Below, in pieces: positions 8,528 to 19,405 of a DNA stretch of 20,000 nucleotides. The stretch spans positions 1 through 20,000 of the forward strand of contig ADNK01000247.1 of NCBI GenBank assembly GCA_000320545.1, given 5' to 3'. The notes under the pieces are model-generated. The model did no database searches and was not told where the DNA came from. It worked only from the letters and a program-made list of their open reading frames with translations. The translations under genes and the position numbers were made by a program. The stretch is from Bigelowiella natans CCMP2755. Its lineage: Eukaryota > Cercozoa > Chlorarachniophyceae. Position 1 is the first letter of the stretch. The number at the start of each line of letters is the position of its first letter.

Positions 8528-10828
8528 TTAGAACATGCTTTGCATCTTCTTGAGAGCTTCAGTTCTGAAAGAGTGAAAAAAAAAAGTGTGGAAAGAAATC
8601 AGGGTGATTATCAACTCAACATATATAGTTTATGTGAGTGTGTCGTATGTAAGTGCGCAAAAGGTAATAATTCAAATATTATTAGAGCGTATTGGAAAAG
8701 AACGGACCTGTTTTGCCATTCTCCGGAGATGAAAGCAGCTTCGTCGAGGCTTTCAATGCCGGTCGGGGTGTCAAGAGCGCCCATCACAGCTCCAGTTGCC
8801 ATGCAGAACTCGAAGGAACTTCCCTCTGGAGTAAGCAAAAAATGATTTAGTGATTAATTAGGACTATGTGATGACAAACTAAAGCTTTCAAGAAGAAATT
8901 ATGAAAAATGACATGTTACTACCAGAGATCATGAAAGTAGCAAGGGAGAGGAGAGCAAGATCTTCCTCGCTCAGATCGCCAGCTGTAAAAGTATAAGAGT
9001 GAATTTCTTTTCCGACTGCGCACTTCGGCATTCAATATTCTAGATATGCTTCATTCATTGGTTTGTGTATATCTACATGGCTCAATAGACACGTTGAGGA
9101 GCTCGTCTCCAATGCAAGGATGCACCATACGGGTGGTGTAGCTGAACGCACACAATAAAATATAAAATTCTTGTTTAAATCACGAGTATAAGCTACTTTA
9201 ACTATCTTCATTTTGAAAAAATCGAGAAAATTGTCAAAGAAAAAATCACGTAGCCCAGCCCAGACACGACTTCAATAAAGGTAGTCAGTATGGAATATGC
9301 CTGAAAATGCGACATACTTAATCTTTGCAACTGCTGTCTGGTCGTTGAGATCCGCGTTGAAGATGGAATGCTCGTAAACAGCAAAACTGCGAAGATGGGG
9401 AGAAGATGATTAAAATAAAATATGGGAAAGAATTTAGTTTTAACAGAGATTAACATTGTCCAGTGGATACTTACATGTCATCAGTGCAGCAGTAGCGGTA
9501 CTGACGGGCACATGGGGTGGCTAAGATGGAAAAATAAAGTCATATTAGTCATAATTATCATGCTACAATGATTGAATGAGCAAAAAGAAGAAAGCAAAAC
9601 AAAATTGCACGGGAACTGGTGTTCTTAATCAAGCCGTATTTTAGTTTTAATCTACTTACTAAGGAAAGAGCAGCACAGGCAACAGTACTGGCAACACTGG
9701 ACATTACGACGAGTAGAAAACTTGAACGATCCGCTGTTGTCCAAGAACTTCAATGCGAACAAATCGCCGCAATAGCACGCTGGGCACATGCATGCGAAGA
9801 TAGGGTTATCGCAGCATCCAGCAGGTTGAATCGAACCAACTTTCTTGCCGTCGAGACTTGCCTCCCAGTCGCAGCAGCAGGCCAATGCAACGCATGGTTG
9901 CCTGTACTTCAGCTCCTTTTTGCCCGTGGTGTAGCGAGCCCTAAATATTTACGCAGAGATTAAATTAATATATCGAAACTGGGAGGATTTGCAGCCTTCC
10001 TACTATAGAAAATCTGAAAGAAGAAATACATTCCTTGTTATAATTTGTATTTTTGAAGTCACCATGCTCCGCAGCATCCGTCCATATCGCAGCAGCGTTC
10101 CGAGCAGGTTTGTACATCCTTTGGGGAAGAGGGAGGATAATGGGTTCAGATAAGATATTCGGAATGACGTGGATATGATATAACTATCGTCTCCATCTTT
10201 CAATCAGATAAGTTGCTACCCTGATGTATTTGTCGTTGCCGAGAGACATAGTGGGGACAAGGGAAAGGAAGACGGAGTTCGTGGCAGCATCCTTCAGTTC
10301 TGCGTTATTTATTATGTCAAAATGGCCATCAAGGTTATTGGCAGCTGATTTGGTTGGGAAGATGGGTTTACAGGAGGGGTAAAAAATTCTAAGATGTTCA
10401 CCATCACCACCACCAATCAATTCAGTGACAAGATCTTTATTATGGGTAAGGTTATACCAGCTCCGCTTGACATGTTCGTAGGAACACGGACAGTGAAGAC
10501 TTGCCCAGGGCGAAGTCCAGCCGGAATGTAACTGTTCAATCATAATTTTGTGATTTTCTCAGCTAGACATAGGGACAAAGTAATCGAGAAGGTGCTCTTG
10601 TATGAAAGAAGGTGTAAGCTCTCGCAAACTTTCACTGTTGTTACCCATGAAAATTAAAAAGTTTTAGCTAGTTCGGAATTCTCCCTGCCAAATAAGAGGA
10701 ACGTACGTGGTAAACTTAATTCCGCCAGGAGCAATAGCTTGGATAGCTTGGCCAGGAGCAACTCCATAAGGCACAGTAAGGCGGACGAGGACGTGGGAGC
10801 GAGCCATTTTAACTTTGGTCTTTGCCAT
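8528..10828 (-). CDS. Phospholipid scramblase-like cysteine-rich protein with N-terminal VP..PGQ repeats (eleven exons)
   Basis: Minus-strand exons: 10828-10707, 10531-10458, 10299-10220, 10118-10063, 9940-9660, 9520-9475, 9386-9318, 9141-9077, 8982-8923, 8825-8708, 8564-8528. Every phase agrees over 1008 nt (335 aa), ending KKMQSMF and TAA. A second in-frame ATG at 10807-10805 could be the true start. Residues about 10-65 hold two VP-type repeats, VRLTVPYGVAPGQAIQAIAP and IPAGLRPGQVFTVRVP, a module I know from algal and protist proteins. From about 95 to 225 come cysteine clusters (CSERCC, CCCDW, CMCPACYC, CCQYCCLCC) around a DGKKVGSI motif and a second FALKFLDNSG repeat, as in scramblase domains where such clusters are palmitoylated. 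The end (VAKINY..., SGDLSEEDLALLSLATFM) matches the scramblase C-terminal layout. Likely role: membrane-associated Ca2+-linked lipid scrambling or a regulator (inference). Exons 2-3 are the least certain. Confidence 0.8.
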
Positions 10829-11091
10829 GCGTTGAATTGTAAGATATTTAACCGTCTTAAGATGTAGGTGCTTATCTCCAGACTTTCACCGCGGTTTCGT
10901 TCAGGGAACTTATGAATGAATTTGTCGTAGGTCGAAGAATCTACTATAAAAATATCTAGGAACGGAATTAATTTGGAACCGTTAGACACATCTTGAAACC
11001 GTTTGCCAGAGGCTAAAAATAGATGGATCGAAATGTGAAATCCACTAAAATAGCCAATTATTGCAAGTCTTTTACTAAAATTGACACAAAA
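10829..11091. promoter_or_regulatory. Divergent intergenic region between two gene starts
   Basis: About 260 nt separate the start codons of the minus-strand scramblase-like gene and the plus-strand P-loop gene, so both promoters must lie here if the start calls are right. I see no clear TATA box or repeated operator. The assignment is by position only. Confidence 0.35.
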
Positions 11092-12464
11092 ATGGCGGCA
11101 AGTAGGAATTCCAACTCGGAAAAGATAAACCTTACTACAGCTAACCTAATCCACACGCAACAGTCGTTTCACGTAGTTTCTAGGATATTTTTGGCATGGA
11201 AATATCCGATACTTCCTATTTTCAAATGATAACACTAGTCGCAGGATAGTAATGTAGCTATTTGAGATGACTCCTTTAAGCGCCTTGATTTGTTAAGTTT
11301 TTTTGTACATTTTCAGCACATTCAAATGCAAGTGCGGGTAGTCATGTGATTTGGTTCAGCAAAGAGCACCGCCAGCCCCTCGGCAGTCTTTCAAGTTTGT
11401 TTGCTCGTGCGAGCGGCGCGGAAAGCATGCAAGAGGAAGACACAAAGGAGAATGCCTTGATTCTGGCCGTCATAACAGGCCTTCCTGGGATAGGCAAAAG
11501 TTATTTCCTGAAAAAATTAGTGGTTGAACTGTCAAGATCCCTAGACCCCATAGCACAGACTCTACGGGGACGATTTTGCATGGTACAGAAAGATGAAATA
11601 ACTTTTGAGGCAAGATCAGCAAAGCGGGGAAAACCGAGGCTATCGGATATAATAAAGATCACGATGGATAGACTTCGAAAGGTTGCGCAGGAGTATAACT
11701 CAAGAACCAGTCCGGGGCCATCCCGACAGCCACTCGTGCTCGTGTTTAATATGAACATAAACAGGGACTGGCTACAGGCACTATCCAAAAGCATCCGAGA
11801 GGAAGGATATTTTCTTACAAGAACCGTACTTTTGTCTCCGTCTAAGGAATTAACATTCCAGCAACTACAAGCGGCAGCGGTGGTCCTCTCTACGGATGTT
11901 CGGACAGGGGAGGAAAGCAAGGACGAGGCCTCGACCCTATCTCCGTCTAAGGCATGGAAAGTCTTAACGAGCAAGCACTTCAGTAACTCCAGGGTCATCG
12001 CGAGCCCGGGAATGGTGGCAAAGATCGTTCATGCCAGAGATATGAAGAAAGTGAAGCGAGTGCACTATCCAGTTCCCCGGTTAAATTCCTCTGTTTATAT
12101 TCACAAAAACAGGATACCCAAGGCACGCCCTACAGATTGGAAAGCCGGCAACCTTGACTTTCCTTCCGATCTGGAGGTGAGAACTGCCATTTCGTCCGTT
12201 TTTAGAGCATTTCACATGGGAATCGTGAAGAGCGAGGGAGACAATGAAAAGGTCGTTGATAACATCCCTAACGACAAACCGGGAAGGCAGGAAAAAGCTG
12301 GTAACGCAAAGAACGCAAAGATTGGCATCAATGACGACAATTCGGGACACAATAAAAAGGCTGGTAACGTAAAGAACACCAAGACAGGCATCAATGACAT
12401 GAAAATGAACAAACAAGATCGAAGCAGGTGCAGGTGCAGGTGGCAGTCATGTCTCCTTTCGTAA
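11092..12464 (+). CDS. P-loop NTPase, possibly an RNA/polynucleotide-kinase-like protein
   Basis: The main exon runs from the acceptor at 11316 (pyrimidine tract then TTTTCAG) to TAA at 12462-12464. A ten-base first exon (11092-11101) with ACAAAAATGGCGGCA start context joins in frame across 11102-11316 and gives 385 aa. If it is wrong, the first ATG in the main exon is 11427 (345 aa). A Walker A motif, GLPGIGKS, lies at residues 58-65 after a hydrophobic strand. RFCMVQKDEITFEAR and then PLVLVFNMNINRDW follow. This order (P-loop, VQ.DEI, hydrophobic strand with NxNR-like end) recalls the kinase module of tRNA ligases and polynucleotide kinases, but it is weak, from memory and unsearched. The lysine- and asparagine-rich tail has a 21-residue repeat and ends in CRCRCRW. 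A perfect GTAAGT at 12460 overlaps the stop, so splicing to a further exon is possible. Confidence 0.65.
12297..12400 (+). repeat. Two-copy 63-nt in-frame tandem repeat
   Basis: GCTGGTAACG-containing units begin at 12297 and 12360, 63 nt apart, encoding AGNAKNAKIGIND and AGNVKNTKTGIND. Spacing of exactly 21 codons and mostly conservative changes suggest duplication under coding constraint. Confidence 0.8.
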
Positions 12465-12866
12465 GTTAGCATGCGACAGCATCGTAAATGATAATATCGT
12501 CAATGCACTACGTGTGGATCTCGACCAATGATTAGCATGATGGCGTGAAACGTGGTACAGTACGTACCCGTGGCTCACATAGCATATGATCTAGCAAATA
12601 TGGATAAAATCTCTATCATCTACATCAGCATCTTTCATTGATAGAAACTCAGAGTATTAATGATAATTTAACTCATATTTATTATCAATCTGCCCGCCAA
12701 GATGTCCATTATAGATCGACGACCAGCAGGAAAGCACCGAATGATTTAGCGTGAAATCTACAATAGACACAACGTATATTCTTGTATGAGACGGATGTAA
12801 TGAAATGATTACACTTTTTCAATGGTCATCCTAATATAGCTATACATATTTCATATTTTCATATTA

Positions 12867-12912
<46 letters not shown>

Positions 12913-13860
12913 TGTAATGGCATAATGGGCGCATCCGTCTCATAATATATACATATTATATAAAATATTATTAAATAAACATCGTCTCATATGTAATGGG
13001 CGCAACAATAGGTCACATAGCATTTGAAAACATGAAGCACATAATCGCATAAAACAAATAAATATAATCTTAGCGCTGTACGTAACCACCGTCTTAAATA
13101 ATTATATTAGGATGACCATTGAAAACATTCGATCATCCATTACATACTTCTTGCATAATATATGAGACAAAGGAAATGTAATGGTCGTATTCTTATAGTA
13201 GCATTGTCTTCAATGATTACCCTAATCTAGTAATATAGCTATGCAAACCTGCGGCTACGATACTGCACATAATAGTATTTATTTTCCGCAATGACGTGTT
13301 CCATTCTAGCCAAAAAAAATCATTGATATGTTGATCGACTGCTATCATGGACCGCAAAGACGACACCAAACTTTTGACAACAGCTAAAAGATGAGCATTT
13401 ACTGCTGCGCGTACTGCACGACATTGAAGACATGATGTGGATGCTTTTAAATGCACGTGGAAGCAAGCACACACAATGGCAGAAACAAACAGATGCAACA
13501 TAAGCGCTGTACGTAGCCGCTGATAATCTGTCTAACGCGTACATAGATCACATAGCCACATATAATTAACAATGGCCATTGAAAAGATTTTATTAATCAC
13601 TTCATTAGATCCGTCTCATTGATTATGTGCTACGACTGTATATGCACCACTGCAGTGAGCCACGTGCACGTCGCTGGGTATTGCTATCTAGCTCTGACGC
13701 GATGCACACATGCATGGTGTCATTGCTGCAATGAGTGCGTGTTGATACGAATGTGATAGGTGACATGTGATTGATGTAGCGTGCAATTGCTCTGACGTCG
13801 CGGTGGTAGTGGCGGCTGCAAATTTGGTGCGCACGTAACAACGTCTAGATGTACCAAAGT
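12465..13860. other. AT-rich spacer with a degenerate repeat family
   Basis: No supported gene. Unlike the TpA-poor blocks, this spacer is rich in TA. It holds an inverted pair: 12793-12838 is largely the reverse complement of 13103-13146, with GACCATTGAAAA as the core. Related pieces lie at 13207-13240 and 13573-13612. AGCGCTGTACGTA occurs at 13072 and 13503, and CCGTCTCAT/ATGAGACGG words recur near 12786, 12944 and 13608. This looks like eroded copies of a small inverted-repeat element. Short frames here (for example at 13217-13501, minus) have no recognisable content. Confidence 0.6.
12873..12907. repeat. (AT)n microsatellite
   Basis: A pure TA run between the two inverted arms at 12793-12838 and 13103-13146. 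Confidence 0.9.
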
Positions 13861-13867
13861 GTCTCGG

Positions 13868-14080
13868 TTACGCTGAGACCTCTAAGCAAGATCTCGTGAT
13901 CATTTTCATTTTATTATCTTCATGTGAATTCAACAGAAGTGTCTTCAGGTTGTCTGATTCTGAAATTACTTCGCTTTCTTGGGGCCTTGTCATCGTTGGA
14001 CTCTGTCGTTTGCTAACGGCAAATTCATCAGTGGCGGACTCCTCAAACGCGTATTCATTCCAAATCCGAGCGTTTTTCAA
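13868..14080 (-). CDS. Possible terminal exon or small open frame
   Basis: The open frame has acidic and Ser/Thr-rich protein-like content, including ESATDEFAVSKRQSPTMTRP. It ends at a TAA just inside 13868. It has no ATG at its beginning. It could be an alternative last exon of the neighbouring 14109-14896 gene: a donor at a GTACCC in that gene's exon 2 and an acceptor before GAGTCCGCC would keep the frame. No homology recognised. Confidence 0.25.
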   Translation of the reverse strand: MKNARIWNEYAFEESATDEFAVSKRQSPTMTRPQESEVISESDNLKTLLLNSHEDNKMKMITRSCLEVSA

Positions 14081-14108
14081 TCTTCATTCTATCATAATTT
14101 GGTCTTAT

Positions 14109-14896
14109 TTATAGATTTGTTGGATTAGGAGACGTGTCTTCATTTAAGGGTACTATTTTATCATTTGTTCGTGAAGGTAGGGCTAATAATTTCGATTTGT
14201 GTCTCGCAGTCTGTGAAGCGCCTTTCTCCTGTAAACCCTCGGGTTTTGCAGAATAAGCATGTCCATTCTGGAAATCGAGAGTACACTGAAAACAGATAAA
14301 AGTACACCATAAAACATATAAAAACACGGTGCAGTGGAGACTGAGAATGGTTTTCTATCGATCTTAATCTCGTGAACGAGGAAATTAGAGGCTCAACATG
14401 AAAGCACAGGAGGAGCAAAATACTTCGTTCTTCGAGGAAATTAGTATAGATAGTGATTTTTTTAATACTCAAGCGCTAAATTGAAGGAGTGGTAAGGTAC
14501 CTCGGTGTCCGGACAAATGACGCCCTTTTCCTCTAGGTTGATCCAAACCGATTGCAATTCCATCCCGCAAAGGCACTTACCCAGTTTCCTTTTCCCTTGT
14601 TTCTTTTCCCTCTTTCTCATTCTCCTGTTGACACTAGGCGCGTCTCTCATGGTGTCGGAAGTAAACACGGGTTGGTGCTCCGCAGAAGAACGGGAGGTCG
14701 TAGGAGAGTATTCAGGGGTTTTTCGCTCCACGGGATACAGCATCTCCTCTTTCAGCATTCTCTTCCTTGGGCAGTAAGCATGAGGGGAGGTTCGTCTTTT
14801 TCGACGTGACAACGTTATTGAATCCATCCGTGTAGCATGAGATTTTCGAACCAACTCAGCTGCGGCCAGAGGGACGGCCTTGCAGTGGGTAGACAT
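14109..14896 (-). CDS. Small basic protein with a CxC...CxxxxC cluster (two exons)
   Basis: Exon 1 is 14896-14501 and exon 2 is 14285-14109 (TAA). The intron 14500-14286 has donor GTACCT and acceptor TTTTCAG, and phase 0 joins exactly (190 aa). The first 110 residues are rich in Arg, Lys, Ser and Thr with basic runs such as RRMRKREKKQGKRK, suggesting nuclear or nucleic-acid contact. A cluster straddles the splice: KCLCGMELQSVWINL then GVICPDTE, joined to CTLDFQNGH. That is CxC, about 20 residues, then CxxxxC with a nearby His. It could be a small zinc-binding fold, but it is not a family I can name. The frame stays open a short way upstream of the ATG to a possible acceptor near 14922, so an extra 5' exon cannot be excluded. 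Confidence 0.55.
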
Positions 14897-15485
14897 GCCG
14901 TGAGACGCGTGGAGTCTGTCCTCAGGAAGGCTGTAAATTCTCTACGACATGATCATTTTGTTGTCGCTTAGGTAACAACTAATGCATTCGGAGAATTGCA
15001 TGGGATTTTCCAGAAAATGACAGGTGTGGAGTCGAAGACGATCCCTCAATTTGCCTTTTGTTGAGGCGCTCTGGCGCTGTTGCCAATTGGCTGCTGCGTG
15101 TTTGTGCATGCGTGTTTGTGCACATCTCCCATGTGTTTCTTGCTCATGCAGCTTGCATCAACGCTTCATTCATTGTTCATTGTTCATTGCCACTGTGGGT
15201 GTCGAATTGTTCGAACGAATGCGAATCTCAAATCTTGAACCTGCACATTGCAAGCAAGCTCCAGAGCTGACTGGCCGATGATCCTTGTTGGTCTCATTGG
15301 TCTCCAGGCTGGCCAGCTAGTAGGAACAAGCTCGTTTGTCGAGAGCACTTCTTCACACTTTCGGTTTGGTTGACACTGTTGAGAGTGTCTGTGTCAATTG
15401 GCGCGCTCAGTGGCAAAAATTCGGTTCAACCTTGTCCAGTTGCTTGAAGTGAGTCTTCTTCTCACTTTTTGCTTCTTTTGCGTCC

Positions 15486-15550
15486 GCACACTGCAAACGT
15501 CTTGCAAGACTTTGGAAGTGCAGTTCATCGCCATTGTTCATTGTTCATTG
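15486..15550 (+). repeat. Dispersed repeat, copy 1
   Basis: It contains ACTTTGGAAGTGCAGTT followed by a run of CATTGTTCATTG. A diverged second copy in the same orientation lies at 15942-16010. Confidence 0.75.
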
Positions 15551-15941
15551 TTCTTCTTTTTCATCTCCTTCTTCTTCTCTGCGACGTCGTGCAAACGTGA
15601 GGACATCGAGGAGGCTAGGAGGGGCGCTTGTTGGACTCGTGCATGCTCACTCTGGTCCGGGGCACGACCTCCTGAACTTGCGGTGTGCTTGCTTGCACAG
15701 CAGCTAGCTAGAGCTAGCCGTCAGTTTGGGTCGCACATGTCGCACGCACATCTAGACATGCCAGCATGGTCTCCAGATTTGCAGTCTCTTCGACCACATC
15801 ATGCCCGCACGTGCTGGCATGCACAGCTGGACGTGCAGCAAGACTCCAGCACTGTGAGATCGTGCCAATTTGCACGATCCCCGCTGGTTTGCTAGTCAGT
15901 CCTCACTAGACTGGTGAATCCAGTTCGAGGCACTGCTTTTC

Positions 15942-16010
15942 GTGCACTACAAGTGTCTTGCCACACTTTGGAAGTGCAGTTTTTCATCATTGTTCTCATT
16001 GTTCTCATTG
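15942..16010 (+). repeat. Dispersed repeat, copy 2
   Basis: It shares CACTTTGGAAGTGCAGTT and the following CATTGTTCTCATTG run with 15486-15550, about 456 nt upstream. Differences are substitutions and short indels, so the duplication is older than the 47-bp tandem pair in the first block. Confidence 0.75.
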
Positions 16011-16523
16011 CTGACATGCTAGCAGCATGGCACCACGATGGACAAAGCTTGTTGTGCACAATGCACACGTTGTGACAGATTGCACACAGAACAATGATGC
16101 CATGCACATTGAATCGCACGTCTAGACGTCCAGGTTGTGTGCAAGTGTTCGATTCTTGTTCCATTCGCATGGCTAGTTCTTGTCACTCTGACATGCCACA
16201 CTAGTCATGGTGTCACATCACAATTCGTATTTAGTGACTTCGTGTCCATGGATGCACAAATCCATCTGCGCGCAATCAATTCGTGTGGTTGGTTTTGTGT
16301 GACTAGTTGATGTGATGGCGGTGCTTGATCGACCTCTGTAGCAATCAATGTGAGTGATGGATTGCGTGAGCTCAAATGTGCTTTTCAGTTGGTAACACAT
16401 TCGTTCCGTCCTAAAGCTAACGGTGTAATTTTAGTCGATGTTCAACAGCTTCCAAATCCTGATTATAGCAAACACATTCATGACAGATCATATTACGGCG
16501 GCTCTAAGTACATGTATGGCTTT

Positions 16524-18944
16524 TCACAACACATGTGAATCATGCATGTTGCAGCAACATTTGTCTAGTTTTACCGCAAGTCTCGCTCGTAGTCGCTTCA
16601 GCTCTTCTTGGACGACAGACAGGGATGATGAAGATGGTGATGTTGAGGCTCCTGCAATTTCCGCAGCTGATCTGAAACTGTCCTCCTGAAGATGAGCAGG
16701 GGAAGAAGCTGCGCTACTGTTGTTTTTTGACATGTTATTATTGTCCAAAGCTCCATCAACGATCCTGCCCCCTGTACTTGTTCCTCCGCTTATCCCCCCC
16801 TCACTTGTACTATGTGGTGATGTAGATGTCAGATCTGAGGAGGGCGTGAGTAGATGTCCTGCGCCGCGAGACGAGAAACTCCCTGTGCTCCCCCCTCCTG
16901 CTGTAGCAGTAGTGGGAGGGGGAACTTTGAGCGGACTCGGACGTGGGAGAGATTTTAAAGATAATGACGACGGGATGGCACGTGGGGGGGGTTCAAAGGC
17001 GTGGTTCCGCGATGCTACTAGTCTAATCTTTTTCTTTTCTGAGATGAACTGAGAGCAGATGCACAAGTAGGGAAATGTATCACACACCACACGCGCATAA
17101 ACACATGTATGTGTATACTGTATACATGTACATATAACATTGCATTCTGTGTGTGCTTTGTTGTGACACATGTAAAATCTTGCTCGTGAGTTGTCTTTTG
17201 TATTAGAGCTACTCCTACAATACTTATTACATTAAAACGTCTGCTGTTCCTCATCCTGCTGCTATTCCCGTGCTTGTTAGAGTCGATGACAACGGTATCT
17301 TCGTTCTTACTCTTATCCCCTTCATCCTCTCCCTCTCCCGTGACTGCAAGGCGTGGGGACGGAGATGGTGACGGTATTCTGCTGCTGCCACTAGCTTCGG
17401 CATCATCATATTCATTATTCTCCTTATCACCATCCTGTCTGCTGCCGTTGTCCGTCGCTGTAGTCTGCGATGCCTTTTTGATCGTTATCATTCTGGGAAT
17501 ATGTGGTGGTTTTCGTTGCTGCTTCTTAGAAGAGAAGGAGAGAAATGAGGCAGTAGTGACTGGCGTATTACATGATCCCACGTCACTTCCTACCCCCCGC
17601 CCTTGTCTCCCTTCTCCACCGTCTGGATACAAATGACGATGATGAACACTTGGCGTCACAGCCATTGAGGATGGAGTCGCCACTGAGGAGGAGAACCCGA
17701 CTCCAAATTGCGTGCTGCTCGCATTACTACTCACAGTAGTGGGTGTGCTAGAAGTGCCAACGACTTTCAAATCTGCTGCTGACTGGGTAGTTGTCAATGG
17801 AGGGGGGAGCACCACCCTCAACGAGCCATGAGGAGAAGAATTCGACATTATGCTCTTCAGCGTTAGATTACTTCTGGCATTATTATCAGAGTTAGCAGCA
17901 ACGTCAACACTTTTTGGCGAGGTGATCGTCGTCGGTGGCACAGCAGTGGTTGCCAATGTCTTCCTCATACTCTTTCTCATAGCTCCACCCCTGAAGACTG
18001 TCCGTGCCGATTCTATTGTGTTGTTGCGCTGATGCTGGAAAGAGCGAGGAGAAGATGCGACTGCTGCGACAGCTGTTACTGCTGCTGCTGCTGCAATTTC
18101 TGTTGTCGTCGCCTCCATTCCATCAACCACTTTCATTTCTCCACTCTCTTCGCCTCCTTCCCCAGCTCTTCCCCAAGGTGCCGCTGGGAGAATCACAGAT
18201 TTTTTGGACGAGAAAAGAAACTCATCTGTGACCCCTTCAGCTCCGAAAAAGGGGTGCTTCAACACCGCTTTCGAGTCTAGAGATGGTGATTATTATTTGT
18301 AGGTAGTCTCGAAGATATCAGAAGTGTGCATACATGCTACAGACATAAGAACGTAACTATCATCGTGTGAGACTAGGGAAACGTGACGTAAAGGAGGAGG
18401 AGGGAAATGATTGTGACACCAAACATTTTAACGATCTCGGTGGAGTGCAGAAATGCGAAAGAGAAAGGGGTGGGGAAGTGATTCCTTACCCGATATTGTG
18501 CCCAGTCGCCGCCATGGTTTCTTCTGCAAGAGGCGTGTCACAAGGTCCTCGGCCAACGGAGAAATGAATGGCGGAAACTTCGGCTGAAAACAATGATAAT
18601 GACATAGAAGGTAATGATTAGGTGATTAGGACAATGTCAGCGGCGATATCAGTCAATAATCGGTCTAATTTATTCCACTTCCTCGCCCTTTTTGCTAAGT
18701 TCACTATAGGTCACAGGGATTCTACCCTAGCGTTGAGAATACGCAGATACAACTTTTTGACGCTGCGCGAATAGAACGGCGGAATCCCAACCTGAGAATG
18801 TGAGAGACGGGGGAGACGCGGATTGTGCGATAGGCAACACGACCAGGAACATACAAGCGCACATCACATCATAACGACCTAGTGCTCCTAATACCTTCCT
18901 CCTCAACCGAGCAGATACTAACACTGTCAATATCACTACTCGCT

Positions 18945-18985
<41 letters not shown>

Positions 18986-19359
18986 GCGTATATGTGTGCT
19001 TCGAGCTCTTTCACCACTAGTTCGAAGAGCATGACACCAAGAGACCACCAATCTGTGCGGATATCGTGTTCACTCTGAAAATTAGTTCGTCTGGGGTAAG
19101 AGTCTTCGTCGTCCAATAAACAAATAAGAGGAAGAGCGCGGCATGAGGAGGGAAACGGGAGGATAAGGAGGTGGGAAAAGACATTCCTACAACCTACTGT
19201 GTTGTACAGATTCTGTTATGGTGATTCTCACCCCATTAACCAGCATTTCGGGGGAAAGATACTCAATGGTGCCACAGAACGTCCTCTTTGTAGTACCGAA
19301 TTAATAATGATATTCAAAGGCATATAATACAAATCACACATTCACAAACGCGCGCGCTC

Positions 19360-19405
<46 letters not shown>

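Larger units (their letters stand above)
14982..16390. other. Second TpA-poor gene-free block
   Basis: From 14982 to 15317 and again from 15323 to 15615 there is no TpA. Across the block I count about 20, many inside CTAG. The same words as in 4920-8395 recur (GTTCATTG, CATTG, TGCA, CATG). Normal composition resumes near 16393, shortly before the 3' end of the kinase gene. Open frames here, such as 15398-15895, are low-complexity and unsupported. Confidence 0.7.

Noticed and set aside
8339-8845. 168-codon plus-strand frame
   Set aside because: It is antisense to the last two exons and intron of the scramblase-like gene, whose splice phases are consistent.
9208-9269. Minus-strand reading RVWAGLRDFFFDNF resembling the scramblase W.G..R motif
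   Set aside because: Including it breaks intron phase with the next exon, while leaving it out joins 9318 to 9141 in perfect phase with a normal 176-nt intron.
10184-10543. 119-codon minus-strand frame
   Set aside because: Another frame of the same DNA gives the VP..PGQ repeat in phase with exon 1. Only its 10299-10220 part is used, as exon 3.
13217-13841. Short minus-strand frames in the AT-rich spacer
   Set aside because: They have no recognisable domains, overlap the repeat family and lack splice support.
17274-17636. Plus-strand serine/leucine-rich frame
   Set aside because: It is antisense to the low-complexity kinase tail exon, which has better support.
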